From an uncultured Clostridia bacterium (GTDB lineage Bacteria > Bacillota > Clostridia > TANB77 > CAG-508): 64,000 bases of DNA. The notes under the pieces were generated by a model. The model was not told where the DNA came from. It saw nothing but the letters and a program-made list of their open reading frames with translations, and made no database searches. Below are positions 16,409 to 23,625 of the stretch, in pieces (positions within the stretch are counted from its first letter, which is position 1; every line of letters starts with the position of its first letter). The stretch is from the NCBI GenBank assembly GCA_934133165.1, contig CAKPAW010000002.1:1-64000 (forward strand), given 5' to 3'. The position numbers and the translations under genes are program-made.

Positions 16409-17257
16409 TCACCACCTTTCTGTCATAGATCCATCTTCCCAGATAACTCCAAACTTATTTTCAGGAAAAGTTTTAAATATTTTTATAAATGACTTTAAAA
16501 CATCTTCCCAACTAACAGAAATTGTTTCTTCAACAAGAAAGCATGACCTTTTTAAGATAATTGGTGTAGAAAATGTTTCTTCAGGAATATTAATTAATGT
16601 TTGACATCCATTAGCATATGGACTAGGCATATGAATTCCCATAGCATCTTCAAATGAAACGAAGTACTTTGGAGAGTTTTGTAATTCTCGAAGGAGAATT
16701 GAACCAAAGCCCATCTCATCATAATGATGAATACATGTTAATATATCTTTTCTTGTTGATAAATAAGGTTTAACTAAATTTAAATTAATCCTAATTTTTT
16801 CCTTAAAAGGTAATGAATTATAAAATTCTTGTCTGTCATATTGTGAATTATTGTGTCTGATACAATCAGCAATTTCTTCATTATAGTGGTGTGCTGATAT
16901 ATTTAAACCATCTACTAATTCTAGTAAATCAAAGAATGTTGATTTTTGTGCAAAGCACTTGTATGGAACAGAAGTTGTAACATATATCTTTAAATTTGTC
17001 AGTCTTTTTACTTGCTGTACACAATATAAGAGGTCTTCTAAATAAAGACACGGTTCTCCACCTAGAAAAAGAACATCTTCAAATCCATTTTGATGTTCGA
17101 TAATTGTATTTATTATTTTCCGAACATTTGGTGGATTTTTTCCTTTGCATCGATTAGCAAAATCAATACAAAAAGGACAAGCATAGTTACATTCTCCTGT
17201 AAAATGAATGTTCATGCTCTTGTGAATACCATCGCAGTGGTTACATTTTAATCTCAT
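16409..17257 (-). CDS. Radical SAM enzyme, possible peptide-modifying
   Basis: 282 residues with the start at 17257, placed 9 bases after GAAAGG; an upstream ATG at 17266 directly abuts that site. The SAM-binding iron-sulfur motif is C23-C27-C30 in GECNYACPFC, followed by the GGEP motif (residues 66-69, LFLGGEPCLY). An extra CNHC precedes the cluster, and several other Cys occur (C37, NGCQTL, RSCFLV), but there is no SPASM-type cysteine array. Family members generate a deoxyadenosyl radical; substrate cannot be read from sequence. The adjacent 28-residue gene in the same transcript suggests a peptide substrate. Composition is somewhat richer in G+C than neighbours, suggesting transfer. Confidence 0.85.
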   Translation of the reverse strand: MRLKCNHCDGIHKSMNIHFTGECNYACPFCIDFANRCKGKNPPNVRKIINTIIEHQNGFEDVLFLGGEPCLYLEDLLYCVQQVKRLTNLKIYVTTSVPYKCFAQKSTFFDLLELVDGLNISAHHYNEEIADCIRHNNSQYDRQEFYNSLPFKEKIRINLNLVKPYLSTRKDILTCIHHYDEMGFGSILLRELQNSPKYFVSFEDAMGIHMPSPYANGCQTLINIPEETFSTPIILKRSCFLVEETISVSWEDVLKSFIKIFKTFPENKFGVIWEDGSMTERW

Positions 17258-17286
17258 ATTTTCCATCCTTTCAATGTGTAATATTA

Positions 17287-17298
17287 TTGGTATACCAA
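17287..17298 (-). promoter_or_regulatory. Operator-like palindrome in the radical SAM leader
   Basis: TTGGTATACCAA is a perfect 12-bp palindrome about 30 bases downstream of the promoter's -10 box and 30 bases before the start codon, a place where a repressor could bind. Confidence 0.4.
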
Positions 17299-17334
17299 TT
17301 TGCTTTTGGAATTATAAATTAAAATAATATATAA

Positions 17335-17363
17335 ATTATAACATGGTTACATAATATTGTCAA
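17335..17363 (-). promoter_or_regulatory. Consensus promoter of the radical SAM operon
   Basis: On the minus strand TTGACA (17358-17363), exactly 17 bases, TATAAT (17335-17340). Confidence 0.85.
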
Positions 17364-17473
17364 CTATTATCATTTCTTTAATTTAATTGACTTTTAATTT
17401 ATTATTTTTTATTGATAAAATATAAATCTTATGTTAAAGTATAAACAATAAATCGAGTTATATAAGATAGATT

Positions 17474-17549
17474 GAAACAAAGTATGCATTTTTTCGCATA
17501 CCTGTTTCGTAATCGCTACATAAAAAGCCGAATAGTTCGACTTTTTTAT
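17474..17549 (+). promoter_or_regulatory. Two hairpins in the leader of mscS
   Basis: GAAACAAAGTATGC pairs with GCATACCTGTTTC (17474-17508). A second hairpin, AAAAGCCGAA with TTCGACTTTT followed by T (17523-17549), looks like a terminator. They occupy most of the 350-base gap before mscS and may form an attenuator or mark a separate short RNA. Confidence 0.45.
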
Positions 17550-17618
17550 TTATGGAAATCATTGAAAAAACAAAGCAATATTGATATACTATTAACAAAT
17601 ATTTTAAGAGGTGAAAAC

Positions 17619-18419
17619 ATGGATATAGAAAAAATAAAAGAATTTTTAATGCAAGAACATATATTAGTTGTGATATTAACAATAGTTATAGCAGTAATAA
17701 TATTAAAAATAAAAGACAAAATCTTTAATAAAGCAATAAAAAAGATAGAAGCAAATAAGAAAATGCATACTAAAAAAGAAATAACATACATAAAACTAAC
17801 AAAAAATATAATCAACTATTTAATAATAATAGTTGCAATTTTATTTATATTACAACTATTTGGAGTTAATGTGAGTTCAATTATAGCAGGATTAGGAGTA
17901 GCCTCTGTAATAGCAGGTTTAGCACTTCAAGATGCATTAAAAGACATAATAATGGGATTTAATATAATAGTAGACAACTATTATTCAGTGGGAGATGTTA
18001 TAAAAATAGGAGACTTTGAAGGAAAGGTAATTGAATTAGGAGTAAAAACAACAAAATTACAAGATGTTAATAATGAAAATGTATTAATTATTGCAAACAG
18101 AAACATTGGTCAGGCACTAAAATCATCAGATGAATTGATAATAGATGTACCAGCTCCATATGAAGAGAAAACAGAGAAAATTGAAAAGATTATTGATGTA
18201 ATTGTTAATAAAATAAAAGAAAATGAGAATGTAAAAAAAGTTAAATATGTAGGAATAAATCAATTTGCAGATTCAGCAGTAAATTACAGAATAATTATAT
18301 GGTGTTCTCCAGAAGTAAGATTACCAGTAAAAAGATATGCCTTAAGAATGGTAAAAGTAACATTAGATGAAAATAATATTACAATACCATACACTCAAAT
18401 AGATATACATCAAAAATAA
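17619..18419 (+). CDS. mscS: MscS-family mechanosensitive channel
   Basis: 266 residues from ATG at 17619 with RBS AAGAGGTG; an in-frame extension to 17472 crosses the leader hairpins and is not used. Three hydrophobic helices lie at about residues 14-33, 66-88 and 93-115. The pore helix shows the Gly/Ala-rich pattern AGLGVASVIAGLALQDALKD, followed by the beta domain with YYSVGDVIKIGDFEGKVIEL and IIANRNIGQALKSSD. Small-conductance mechanosensitive channels open under membrane tension and release solutes during hypo-osmotic shock. Length and order of parts are standard. Confidence 0.93.
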   Translation: MDIEKIKEFLMQEHILVVILTIVIAVIILKIKDKIFNKAIKKIEANKKMHTKKEITYIKLTKNIINYLIIIVAILFILQLFGVNVSSIIAGLGVASVIAGLALQDALKDIIMGFNIIVDNYYSVGDVIKIGDFEGKVIELGVKTTKLQDVNNENVLIIANRNIGQALKSSDELIIDVPAPYEEKTEKIEKIIDVIVNKIKENENVKKVKYVGINQFADSAVNYRIIIWCSPEVRLPVKRYALRMVKVTLDENNITIPYTQIDIHQK

Positions 18420-18483
18420 ATATACTATACTACTTCTGTTCAAGAAGTATAAAGGATTAGAAAAATAAAGTAGGAGAATAAGT

Positions 18484-19020
18484 ATGAAAATATATATAGT
18501 AAGACACGGGCAAACGAATTGCAATAAAGAAAATAAATATAATTGTAGATATGATGAAAATATAAATGAAATTGGAATAAAACAAGCTGAAAATATAAGA
18601 GGAAAAATTAAGGAATTGAATATAGATTTAATTATATGTTCACCAATGAAAAGAACAAAGCATACATGTAAAATAATAAATGCAAACAATATTCCAGTAA
18701 TTTATGATGATATACTTATCGAAAGAGATGGGGGAATATTGACTAATACAATTATTGATGATTATTATTTTAAAGAGTATTATAACTATTATTCAAAAAA
18801 CATTGTTGAAGGTTTAGAAACATTGCCAGATTTATTTAAAAGGACTCATTCGTTTTTAAATGAGATAAAAGAAAAATATTATAATAAAAATATTTTACTG
18901 GTTACTCATGGAGCAGTAGCAAGGGCTATGCAATTTTATTTTGAAAAAATGCCAGAAGATGGAATGTTACTAAATGTGAGTGGTCAAAAAAATTGTGAAA
19001 TAAAGGAGTATGAATTGTGA
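18484..19020 (+). CDS. Histidine phosphatase family protein
   Basis: 178 residues with RBS TAGGAG. The catalytic motif IVRHGQTNCN provides the phosphorylated His, the Arg at ICSPMKRTKHT is in place, and the second catalytic His lies in LLVTHGAVARAMQ. This superfamily contains phosphoglycerate mutases, cobalamin-pathway phosphatases and many small-molecule phosphatases; the short clostridial type cannot be assigned a substrate. Its stop overlaps by 3 bases the start of a broken HD-domain gene. Confidence 0.85.
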   Translation: MKIYIVRHGQTNCNKENKYNCRYDENINEIGIKQAENIRGKIKELNIDLIICSPMKRTKHTCKIINANNIPVIYDDILIERDGGILTNTIIDDYYFKEYYNYYSKNIVEGLETLPDLFKRTHSFLNEIKEKYYNKNILLVTHGAVARAMQFYFEKMPEDGMLLNVSGQKNCEIKEYEL

Positions 19021-19291
19021 AATTAACAAGTGAAGAAGCAAAAAAATATTAGAAGAGGAAAGAAAAAAGACAAAAGATGATAGATGGATAGATCACTCAA
19101 TATCTGTTGGAAATAGCGCTGGAAGAATTGCTAAAGCATTAGAAGAAAAAGGACATAAAGTAGATGTTGATAAAACAATAACTTTAGGTTATGTGCACGA
19201 TATAGGAAAATATAATGGAGAATCACAAGGGCATGTTATAAGAGGATATAATTTGTATGATTTATTTCCAGAAATAAAAGAAAATTTATAA
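19017..19291 (+). pseudogene. HD-domain phosphohydrolase, frameshifted and truncated
   Basis: GTG at 19017 overlaps the stop of the histidine phosphatase (GTGA). The first frame gives MKLTSEEAKKY then a stop; dropping one A from the A-run (about 19044-19051) explains it. The next frame reads ILEEERKKTKDDRWIDHS, then ISVGNSAGRIAKALEEKG, then GYVHDIGKYN, an HD-type His-Asp motif, and ends at 19291 after about 91 residues in total. Full-length relatives are usually twice as long, so the C-terminus also seems lost. The partner role with the phosphatase is unknown. Confidence 0.75.
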
Positions 19292-19307
19292 ATAAAATAT
19301 TAAAAAA

Positions 19308-19350
19308 GAAAATTACCAAAATATCACTGATTATTTGGTAATTTTTCTTT
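19308..19350 (+). terminator. Rho-independent terminator
   Basis: GAAAATTACCAAA pairs with TTTGGTAATTTTTC around 13 loop bases, followed by T-rich sequence. Confidence 0.75.
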
Positions 19351-19426
19351 TAATTAAATACCAATTATACTATACTTTAAATAGAAATGATAAATATATC
19401 ATTATAAGAAAAAGGAAGGTGATGTT

Positions 19427-20149
19427 ATGGCATTAATAAAATGTCCAGAATGTAACAATCAAATAAGTGACCAAGCAGATAGTTGCCCTAAATGTGGTTA
19501 TGAATTAAAAAAGAAAGCAAAAGAGCCAGAGAACAAAGAAGAAAGTAAATCATTTATAAAAAAGGGTAATTTAAAATATTTAATAATAGTATTAGTAATA
19601 GCAGTAGGAGCATTTTTATTTTTCCAACAACCTAATAATAATACAGGAACGGGTACTGGTACTGGAACAGAACAACCAACTACTCCATCAACAAATACTG
19701 GATATTCAGTATATACTGATGCTTATCTTGGAATATCTTTTGAAATACCAAGTAACTATAAAGTAACTACAGATAAAGAAGGATACATATATGTAGGTCA
19801 AAACATAGATAGCAAAGGAGCATTAATTCCATATATAATTATTGGTAGATATGATAATTTCAATAATGGAGTACAATTTTTAAACAATTTTACAGACTAC
19901 ATGAGAAAGCAATATAGTGACCTTAAAATTATAATTGATTTAATTTCTGGAGTTATTGGAAATAGAACAGTATATGGACTTGCGTATAGTTATAATGTAG
20001 ATAATCATTTAATAATAGATAACAGATATGCAGTTGTTATAAATAATAAAGTATATATGGTAGGATCTAAAGAAGAAAATACAAATACAACTGAAATTAA
20101 TAATGTAGTAGAACATATTTTATCTACTTTAACAGAAAGGGGTGCATAA
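19427..20149 (+). CDS. Zinc-ribbon membrane-anchored protein of unknown function
   Basis: 240 residues, RBS AAGGAAGGTGAT. The N-terminus MALIKCPECN...CPKCGYE is a zinc ribbon (C6, C9, C20, C23). One transmembrane helix follows at about residues 50-66 (YLIIVLVIAVGAFLFF), then a low-complexity Gly-Thr stretch and an extracellular domain of about 150 residues with YTDAYLGISFEIPSNYKV, the opening typical of PsbP-like or DUF4367-like folds that bind surfaces or ligands. It is followed directly by a PrsW-like protease gene whose N-terminus is almost the same zinc ribbon, so the two probably work together. Confidence 0.75.
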   Translation: MALIKCPECNNQISDQADSCPKCGYELKKKAKEPENKEESKSFIKKGNLKYLIIVLVIAVGAFLFFQQPNNNTGTGTGTGTEQPTTPSTNTGYSVYTDAYLGISFEIPSNYKVTTDKEGYIYVGQNIDSKGALIPYIIIGRYDNFNNGVQFLNNFTDYMRKQYSDLKIIIDLISGVIGNRTVYGLAYSYNVDNHLIIDNRYAVVINNKVYMVGSKEENTNTTEINNVVEHILSTLTERGA

Positions 20150-20150
20150 T

Positions 20151-21341
20151 ATGGCATTAATTAAATGTAGTGAATGTGGAGAAAGTATATCATCAAGTGC
20201 TAAAATATGCCCACATTGTGGTGTAAAAATTAATTTACAAACATGCCCTGAATGTGGTGCGAAATTAAAAGGTGATGAAACTAATTGCCCTGAATGTGGT
20301 TATCCAATTAATAAAAAGAATGCTACAAATATAATAACTGAAAATTTAGACAAAATAACAGGTGCTAAATCAGAAAGCTATGTAAAATTTAAAGATTTAT
20401 TTAAAAATACTTTCAAAAAACATACAGAAGAGGAACTAGATGAAGTATTTGTTTGTGGTTCAGACAAAACAACTCCAAAAGTAGAAGATATAAATCCAAA
20501 ACAAGCAAGTGCATGGGTATACTTTAAAATATTATTATTTTTCTTAATTGCATATATTCCAACACGTATAGGATTTATAACTTATGGAAATTCAAACTTT
20601 TTACCAATTATGATTATGTTAGCAGCATTTGCAGTACCAGTAACAATACTTATATTTTTCTTTGAAATTAACTTGTTTAGAAATATACCATTTTATAAAG
20701 TAATAAAATATTTCATATTGGGTGGTTCATTATCATTAATTTTAGCAATTTTATATTTCTCATTACAATACTTTGAGACAAATGCTACAACTCAGACTTT
20801 CACGGGAGCTTTGATGATTGGGTTAATTGAAGAAGCTGCTAAAGCAGTCATAGTTGCAATTTTCTTATTTAAAAGTAAAAAAAGCCAATATATACTAAAT
20901 GGTTTATTAGTAGGTGCAGCAGTTGGAGCAGGATTTGCAGCTTTTGAAACAGCAGGATACATTTTAAGATATGGAATGAGTGGTGGTGTACAAACAATGC
21001 TAGAAATTATTAAACTACGTGGATTTTTAGCACCAGGTGGACACGTTGCTTGGGCAGCAATTGAAGGAGCAGCATTAATGTATGTTAAGGGTTTTGATAA
21101 ATTAGATAAAAAACATATAAATGATAAAAGATTTTTATTAATTTGTTTAATACCAGTAGTACTACATGGAATTTGGGATATGCCTATTGAACTTCCATAT
21201 TATTTAGTACAAATTGCAATGACTATTATTGCTTGGATTGTAATAATATATTTCATAAATCTAGGATTAAAACAAATTGATGAAGCTAAAAAGTTAGAAT
21301 TGGCTAAAAAAGTAGAGGAAGATAAAAATGTTATTTTGTAA
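20151..21341 (+). CDS. PrsW-family intramembrane metalloprotease with zinc ribbons
   Basis: 396 residues from ATG at 20151 (RBS AAAGGGGTG; the GTG at 20142 overlaps it). The N-terminus MALIKCSECGESISSSAKIC holds four CxxC pairs, a double zinc ribbon. From about residue 120 there are eight or more helices carrying the PrsW signature: GLIEEAAKAVIVAIF (Glu-Glu), AAFETAGYILRYG (second Glu), PGGHVAWAAIEGAAL (His) and VLHGIWDMP (His). PrsW proteases cut membrane anti-sigma factors in Bacillus (site-1 cleavage); substrates here are unknown. The upstream gene overlaps nearly, implying one operon. Confidence 0.88.
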   Translation: MALIKCSECGESISSSAKICPHCGVKINLQTCPECGAKLKGDETNCPECGYPINKKNATNIITENLDKITGAKSESYVKFKDLFKNTFKKHTEEELDEVFVCGSDKTTPKVEDINPKQASAWVYFKILLFFLIAYIPTRIGFITYGNSNFLPIMIMLAAFAVPVTILIFFFEINLFRNIPFYKVIKYFILGGSLSLILAILYFSLQYFETNATTQTFTGALMIGLIEEAAKAVIVAIFLFKSKKSQYILNGLLVGAAVGAGFAAFETAGYILRYGMSGGVQTMLEIIKLRGFLAPGGHVAWAAIEGAALMYVKGFDKLDKKHINDKRFLLICLIPVVLHGIWDMPIELPYYLVQIAMTIIAWIVIIYFINLGLKQIDEAKKLELAKKVEEDKNVIL

Positions 21342-21361
21342 GATATAAAGGAGTATATAAA

Positions 21362-21390
21362 AAAAGAGGAGATTTAAAAATCTCCTCTTA
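21362..21390 (-). terminator. Terminator of the minus-strand zinc-ribbon gene
   Basis: AGAGGAGATTT and AAATCTCCTCT pair fully; on the minus strand seven T follow. On the plus strand it may also end the PrsW transcript. Confidence 0.7.
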
Positions 21391-21424
21391 GTGATATAAT
21401 ACTAATTAGTTACTATGATTGCTG

Positions 21425-21565
21425 TTAATTATCGTCATCGATGCTAAAATTAGAATCACAACCGGGTTCGGTACATTCGATTCCACCGCCATCACCGCTT
21501 TCAACAGCAAGTCCGCCACAATCAGGGCAATCAACCAGTTCAAAATCCTCAGGTCCATTCATCAT
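21425..21565 (-). CDS. Small acidic zinc-ribbon protein, 46 aa
   Basis: On the minus strand, MMNGPEDFELVDCPDCGG begins at 21565 after a perfect AGGAGG. Two Cys pairs (CPDC at residues 13-16, and C31/C36 in ECTEPGC) suggest one zinc ribbon; the tail SIDDDN is acidic. G+C content of the gene is clearly higher than its surroundings, pointing to recent acquisition. It has its own consensus promoter and terminator, and lies 200 bases from the left end of an integrative element. No function can be assigned. Confidence 0.7.
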   Translation of the reverse strand: MMNGPEDFELVDCPDCGGLAVESGDGGGIECTEPGCDSNFSIDDDN

Positions 21566-21624
21566 AATGCTTTTCCTCCTTGTTTTAAAAAATTATATCA
21601 CATCGGTTAATTTAGAGTATTTAA

Positions 21625-21695
21625 CTCATACAAAAATTATACTACAATTTCTAAATTATGTCAATATCGAAAAATTGTAGTATAATTTTTGTGAG
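21625..21695. repeat. Long inverted repeat over a promoter
   Basis: CTCATACAAAAATTATACTA... (21625-21650) is the inverse of AAATTGTAGTATAATTTTTG... (21672-21695), with one 2-base gap. The arms contain the -10 box of the minus-strand zinc-ribbon promoter and a mirrored TATAAT on the plus strand. Confidence 0.75.
21636..21664 (-). promoter_or_regulatory. Consensus promoter of the small zinc-ribbon gene
   Basis: On the minus strand TTGACA (21659-21664), 17 bases, TATAAT (21636-21641). Confidence 0.8.
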
Positions 21696-21924
21696 TGATT
21701 TTCTACAACGAAAAATTAATCAGCAATAATTCATTTTATATCTTCTTATAAAAAATCGAACGAATTTGTTAATGGAGCGGTTAATCTACAGCTTACGAAC
21801 TTTAACGCTCTCTTTCTAAAAATATTATATAGTAATTCCTATATTTTTTCAAGGAAGTATGGGAATTTTTTGTATTTTATAGTATAATAAAATCATCTAA
21901 AATCTTTTATGAAAGGAAAATATT

Positions 21925-22089
21925 ATGGAGTGGTTATTAAATAATTTAGAATGGATTGTAGGTAGTGTTATCACTATACTAGGATTAATATTTGGTGTTT
22001 CTTTTGTTATCAAGAAGAACGTTCAGAAATCCGGTAGGAATTCTACAAATATTCAGATTGGAGAAATTAATTATGACAAAAGAAAGTAA
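21925..22089 (+). CDS. Small membrane protein, first gene of a cargo pair
   Basis: 54 residues from ATG at 21925 with RBS GAAAGGAAAA. One hydrophobic helix spans about residues 9-30 (EWIVGSVITILGLIFGVSF), followed by a basic stretch and the motif QKSGRNSTNIQIGEINYD. The next protein has nearly the same motif near its N-terminus, KQKSGKDSTNIQIQEFN. The two genes overlap by 17 bases. Motifs of the S-G-x-x-S-x-N-I-Q type recur in proteins of phage-defence and mobile-element neighbourhoods, but I cannot assign a function. The shared motif suggests the two proteins contact each other or the same partner. Confidence 0.65.
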   Translation: MEWLLNNLEWIVGSVITILGLIFGVSFVIKKNVQKSGRNSTNIQIGEINYDKRK

Positions 22090-23113
22090 AATGAAACAAA
22101 AATCTGGAAAAGATTCTACTAATATTCAAATTCAAGAGTTTAATGCTGGATTATCTTATAAAGATGTAAAAGAATTATGTCTTGATTTAATAACCGACAA
22201 ATTAGATTCTTATAAAGAAGAAGCTAGTATTGAGGCTAAAAAAAGAGAAGAAAAATTAAGAACTGATTTTATAGTTGAACTTGAAAAAAACAAAATAGAT
22301 TTAAATGAGTTTAAAAATCCATCAATGCAGTTGTGCTATATAGATGCGCAAAAAGGATATATATCTTATGGTGACGATACATCAGAAAAGATACTTCTTG
22401 AATTGTTAAAGGATAGAATATCAGAATCAGATAAAAGCATTTTGCAAATAAGCTTAAATGAAGCTGTTAAAGTAGCACCTTTGTTAATGAAAAAACATTT
22501 AAATACATTGTCATTATTATTCTTTATAAAAGAAATGAGCATTATGGGAATTAGAACAAGAGCTGAACTAATTGATTTCATTAAAGACGTTGTATTAAAA
22601 TTTACAAAAGACTCTTCACTAACGAAAGTTGACTATGAACATTTAGAATATAATAAATGCATCACAAAAATAGAAATATTTAAAAGTGATATTTTTGAAA
22701 TAATGAGAAGTAAATACAAGTATTATTTTTTAAAAGAAATTTCATATGATGATTTTCAACAAAAATATTCTCAATTAACAAAATACATTGGTTCATTAGC
22801 GTTTTTTAATGTTGATTCTGATAATATGTTAAGATTTAAGGAAGTTGATTCTTTTTTGTCTTATAACGAATTGGATATAATATCATCAGATGATAGAGAA
22901 ATGTTTAATAAAATGTTAAAGGATTTAACTATGTCAGATGAAGAGTTTGAGAGAACTATTTTAGATAATAATGACTTGCTATGTCCATTGTTTTATACCT
23001 GGAAAGAGGATTTAATGTCAAGTTGTAGTTTAACTACTATAGGTAAAGTACTAGCTATGATTAATATAAAAATCGAATTAAAAATTCCAGTTGATATGAG
23101 TATTTGGATATAG
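22073..23113 (+). CDS. Cargo protein resembling the LPO_1073/Vpar_1526 family
   Basis: 346 residues from ATG at 22073, inside the end of the preceding gene. The N-terminal motif KQKSGKDSTNIQIQEFNAGL is followed by SYKDVKELCLDLITDKLDSY, an alpha-helical region with AKKREEKLRTDFIVELEKN, and no transmembrane helix. The order (NIQ motif, then V-K-E/D-L-C-L-D) resembles what I recall of the uncharacterised LPO_1073/Vpar_1526 family; this is from memory and unchecked. No catalytic residues are recognisable. Position in the cargo segment of an integrative element makes a role in defence or element maintenance possible, but that is inference. Confidence 0.55.
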   Translation: MTKESKMKQKSGKDSTNIQIQEFNAGLSYKDVKELCLDLITDKLDSYKEEASIEAKKREEKLRTDFIVELEKNKIDLNEFKNPSMQLCYIDAQKGYISYGDDTSEKILLELLKDRISESDKSILQISLNEAVKVAPLLMKKHLNTLSLLFFIKEMSIMGIRTRAELIDFIKDVVLKFTKDSSLTKVDYEHLEYNKCITKIEIFKSDIFEIMRSKYKYYFLKEISYDDFQQKYSQLTKYIGSLAFFNVDSDNMLRFKEVDSFLSYNELDIISSDDREMFNKMLKDLTMSDEEFERTILDNNDLLCPLFYTWKEDLMSSCSLTTIGKVLAMINIKIELKIPVDMSIWI

Positions 23114-23139
23114 ATAATATAAAGATGGGAGTAATAAGT

Positions 23140-23610
23140 ATGATTGAAAAATTAAAAGAAAAATATGTGTTTTTTGATGTCGATGGAACATTGTCTGAAT
23201 ATAGATATAAAGATAGATTATATGGTGGTGGATGTTCTGAACTTGGATGTCAATCGCTTGAAGATTTATTGTTTAATGATTTATTTTATAAGGCTAGACC
23301 ACTTAAAACAATGCAAAGAATTATAGAAAATTTGGATAGTAATAAAATATTTATTTTAGGTGCAGTTACAACTAATACTGAAATAGATCAAAAATATAAA
23401 TGGTTATCTGAACATTATCCAAATATAAAAAGAGAAAATGTATTTTTTATATGTTCTACATTATTAAAACCAGAAGTTATAATTGAATATTGTAAACACT
23501 ATAACATTGATATAAAACAAACAGCATTTGTAGATGATAGAATTGATGTTTTAAGAAAAGCGGAAACTTTAGGGATAGATTCTTATCACCCTAGTTCTCT
23601 TACAGAATAA
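23140..23610 (+). CDS. HAD-superfamily hydrolase
   Basis: 156 residues from ATG at 23140 (RBS GGGAG). Motif I is FFDVDGTLSEYRY (nucleophile Asp and acid/base Asp), a Thr-containing motif II occurs in ILGAVTTNTE, a Lys (LLKPEVI) and motif IV is AFVDDRIDVLRKAE with the metal-binding Asp pair. The cap is small, as in 5'-nucleotidase-like HAD enzymes. It is 16 bases upstream of a membrane-protein gene in the mobile element's cargo, so the two are probably cotranscribed. Substrate unknown. Confidence 0.8.
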   Translation: MIEKLKEKYVFFDVDGTLSEYRYKDRLYGGGCSELGCQSLEDLLFNDLFYKARPLKTMQRIIENLDSNKIFILGAVTTNTEIDQKYKWLSEHYPNIKRENVFFICSTLLKPEVIIEYCKHYNIDIKQTAFVDDRIDVLRKAETLGIDSYHPSSLTE

Positions 23611-23625
23611 TAAAGGATTAAAAAA

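Noticed and set aside
17472..17618. N-terminal extension of the MscS protein
   Set aside because: It would translate two leader hairpins, lacks an RBS, and the family start is at 17619.
19655..19690. GT-rich repeat as a phase-variable tract
   Set aside because: It is an imperfect hexamer run coding for Gly-Thr in a linker, and length changes of six would stay in frame.
21419..21680. Plus-strand frames of 63 and 79 residues
   Set aside because: They are antisense shadows of the minus-strand zinc-ribbon gene, which has a perfect RBS, promoter and terminator.
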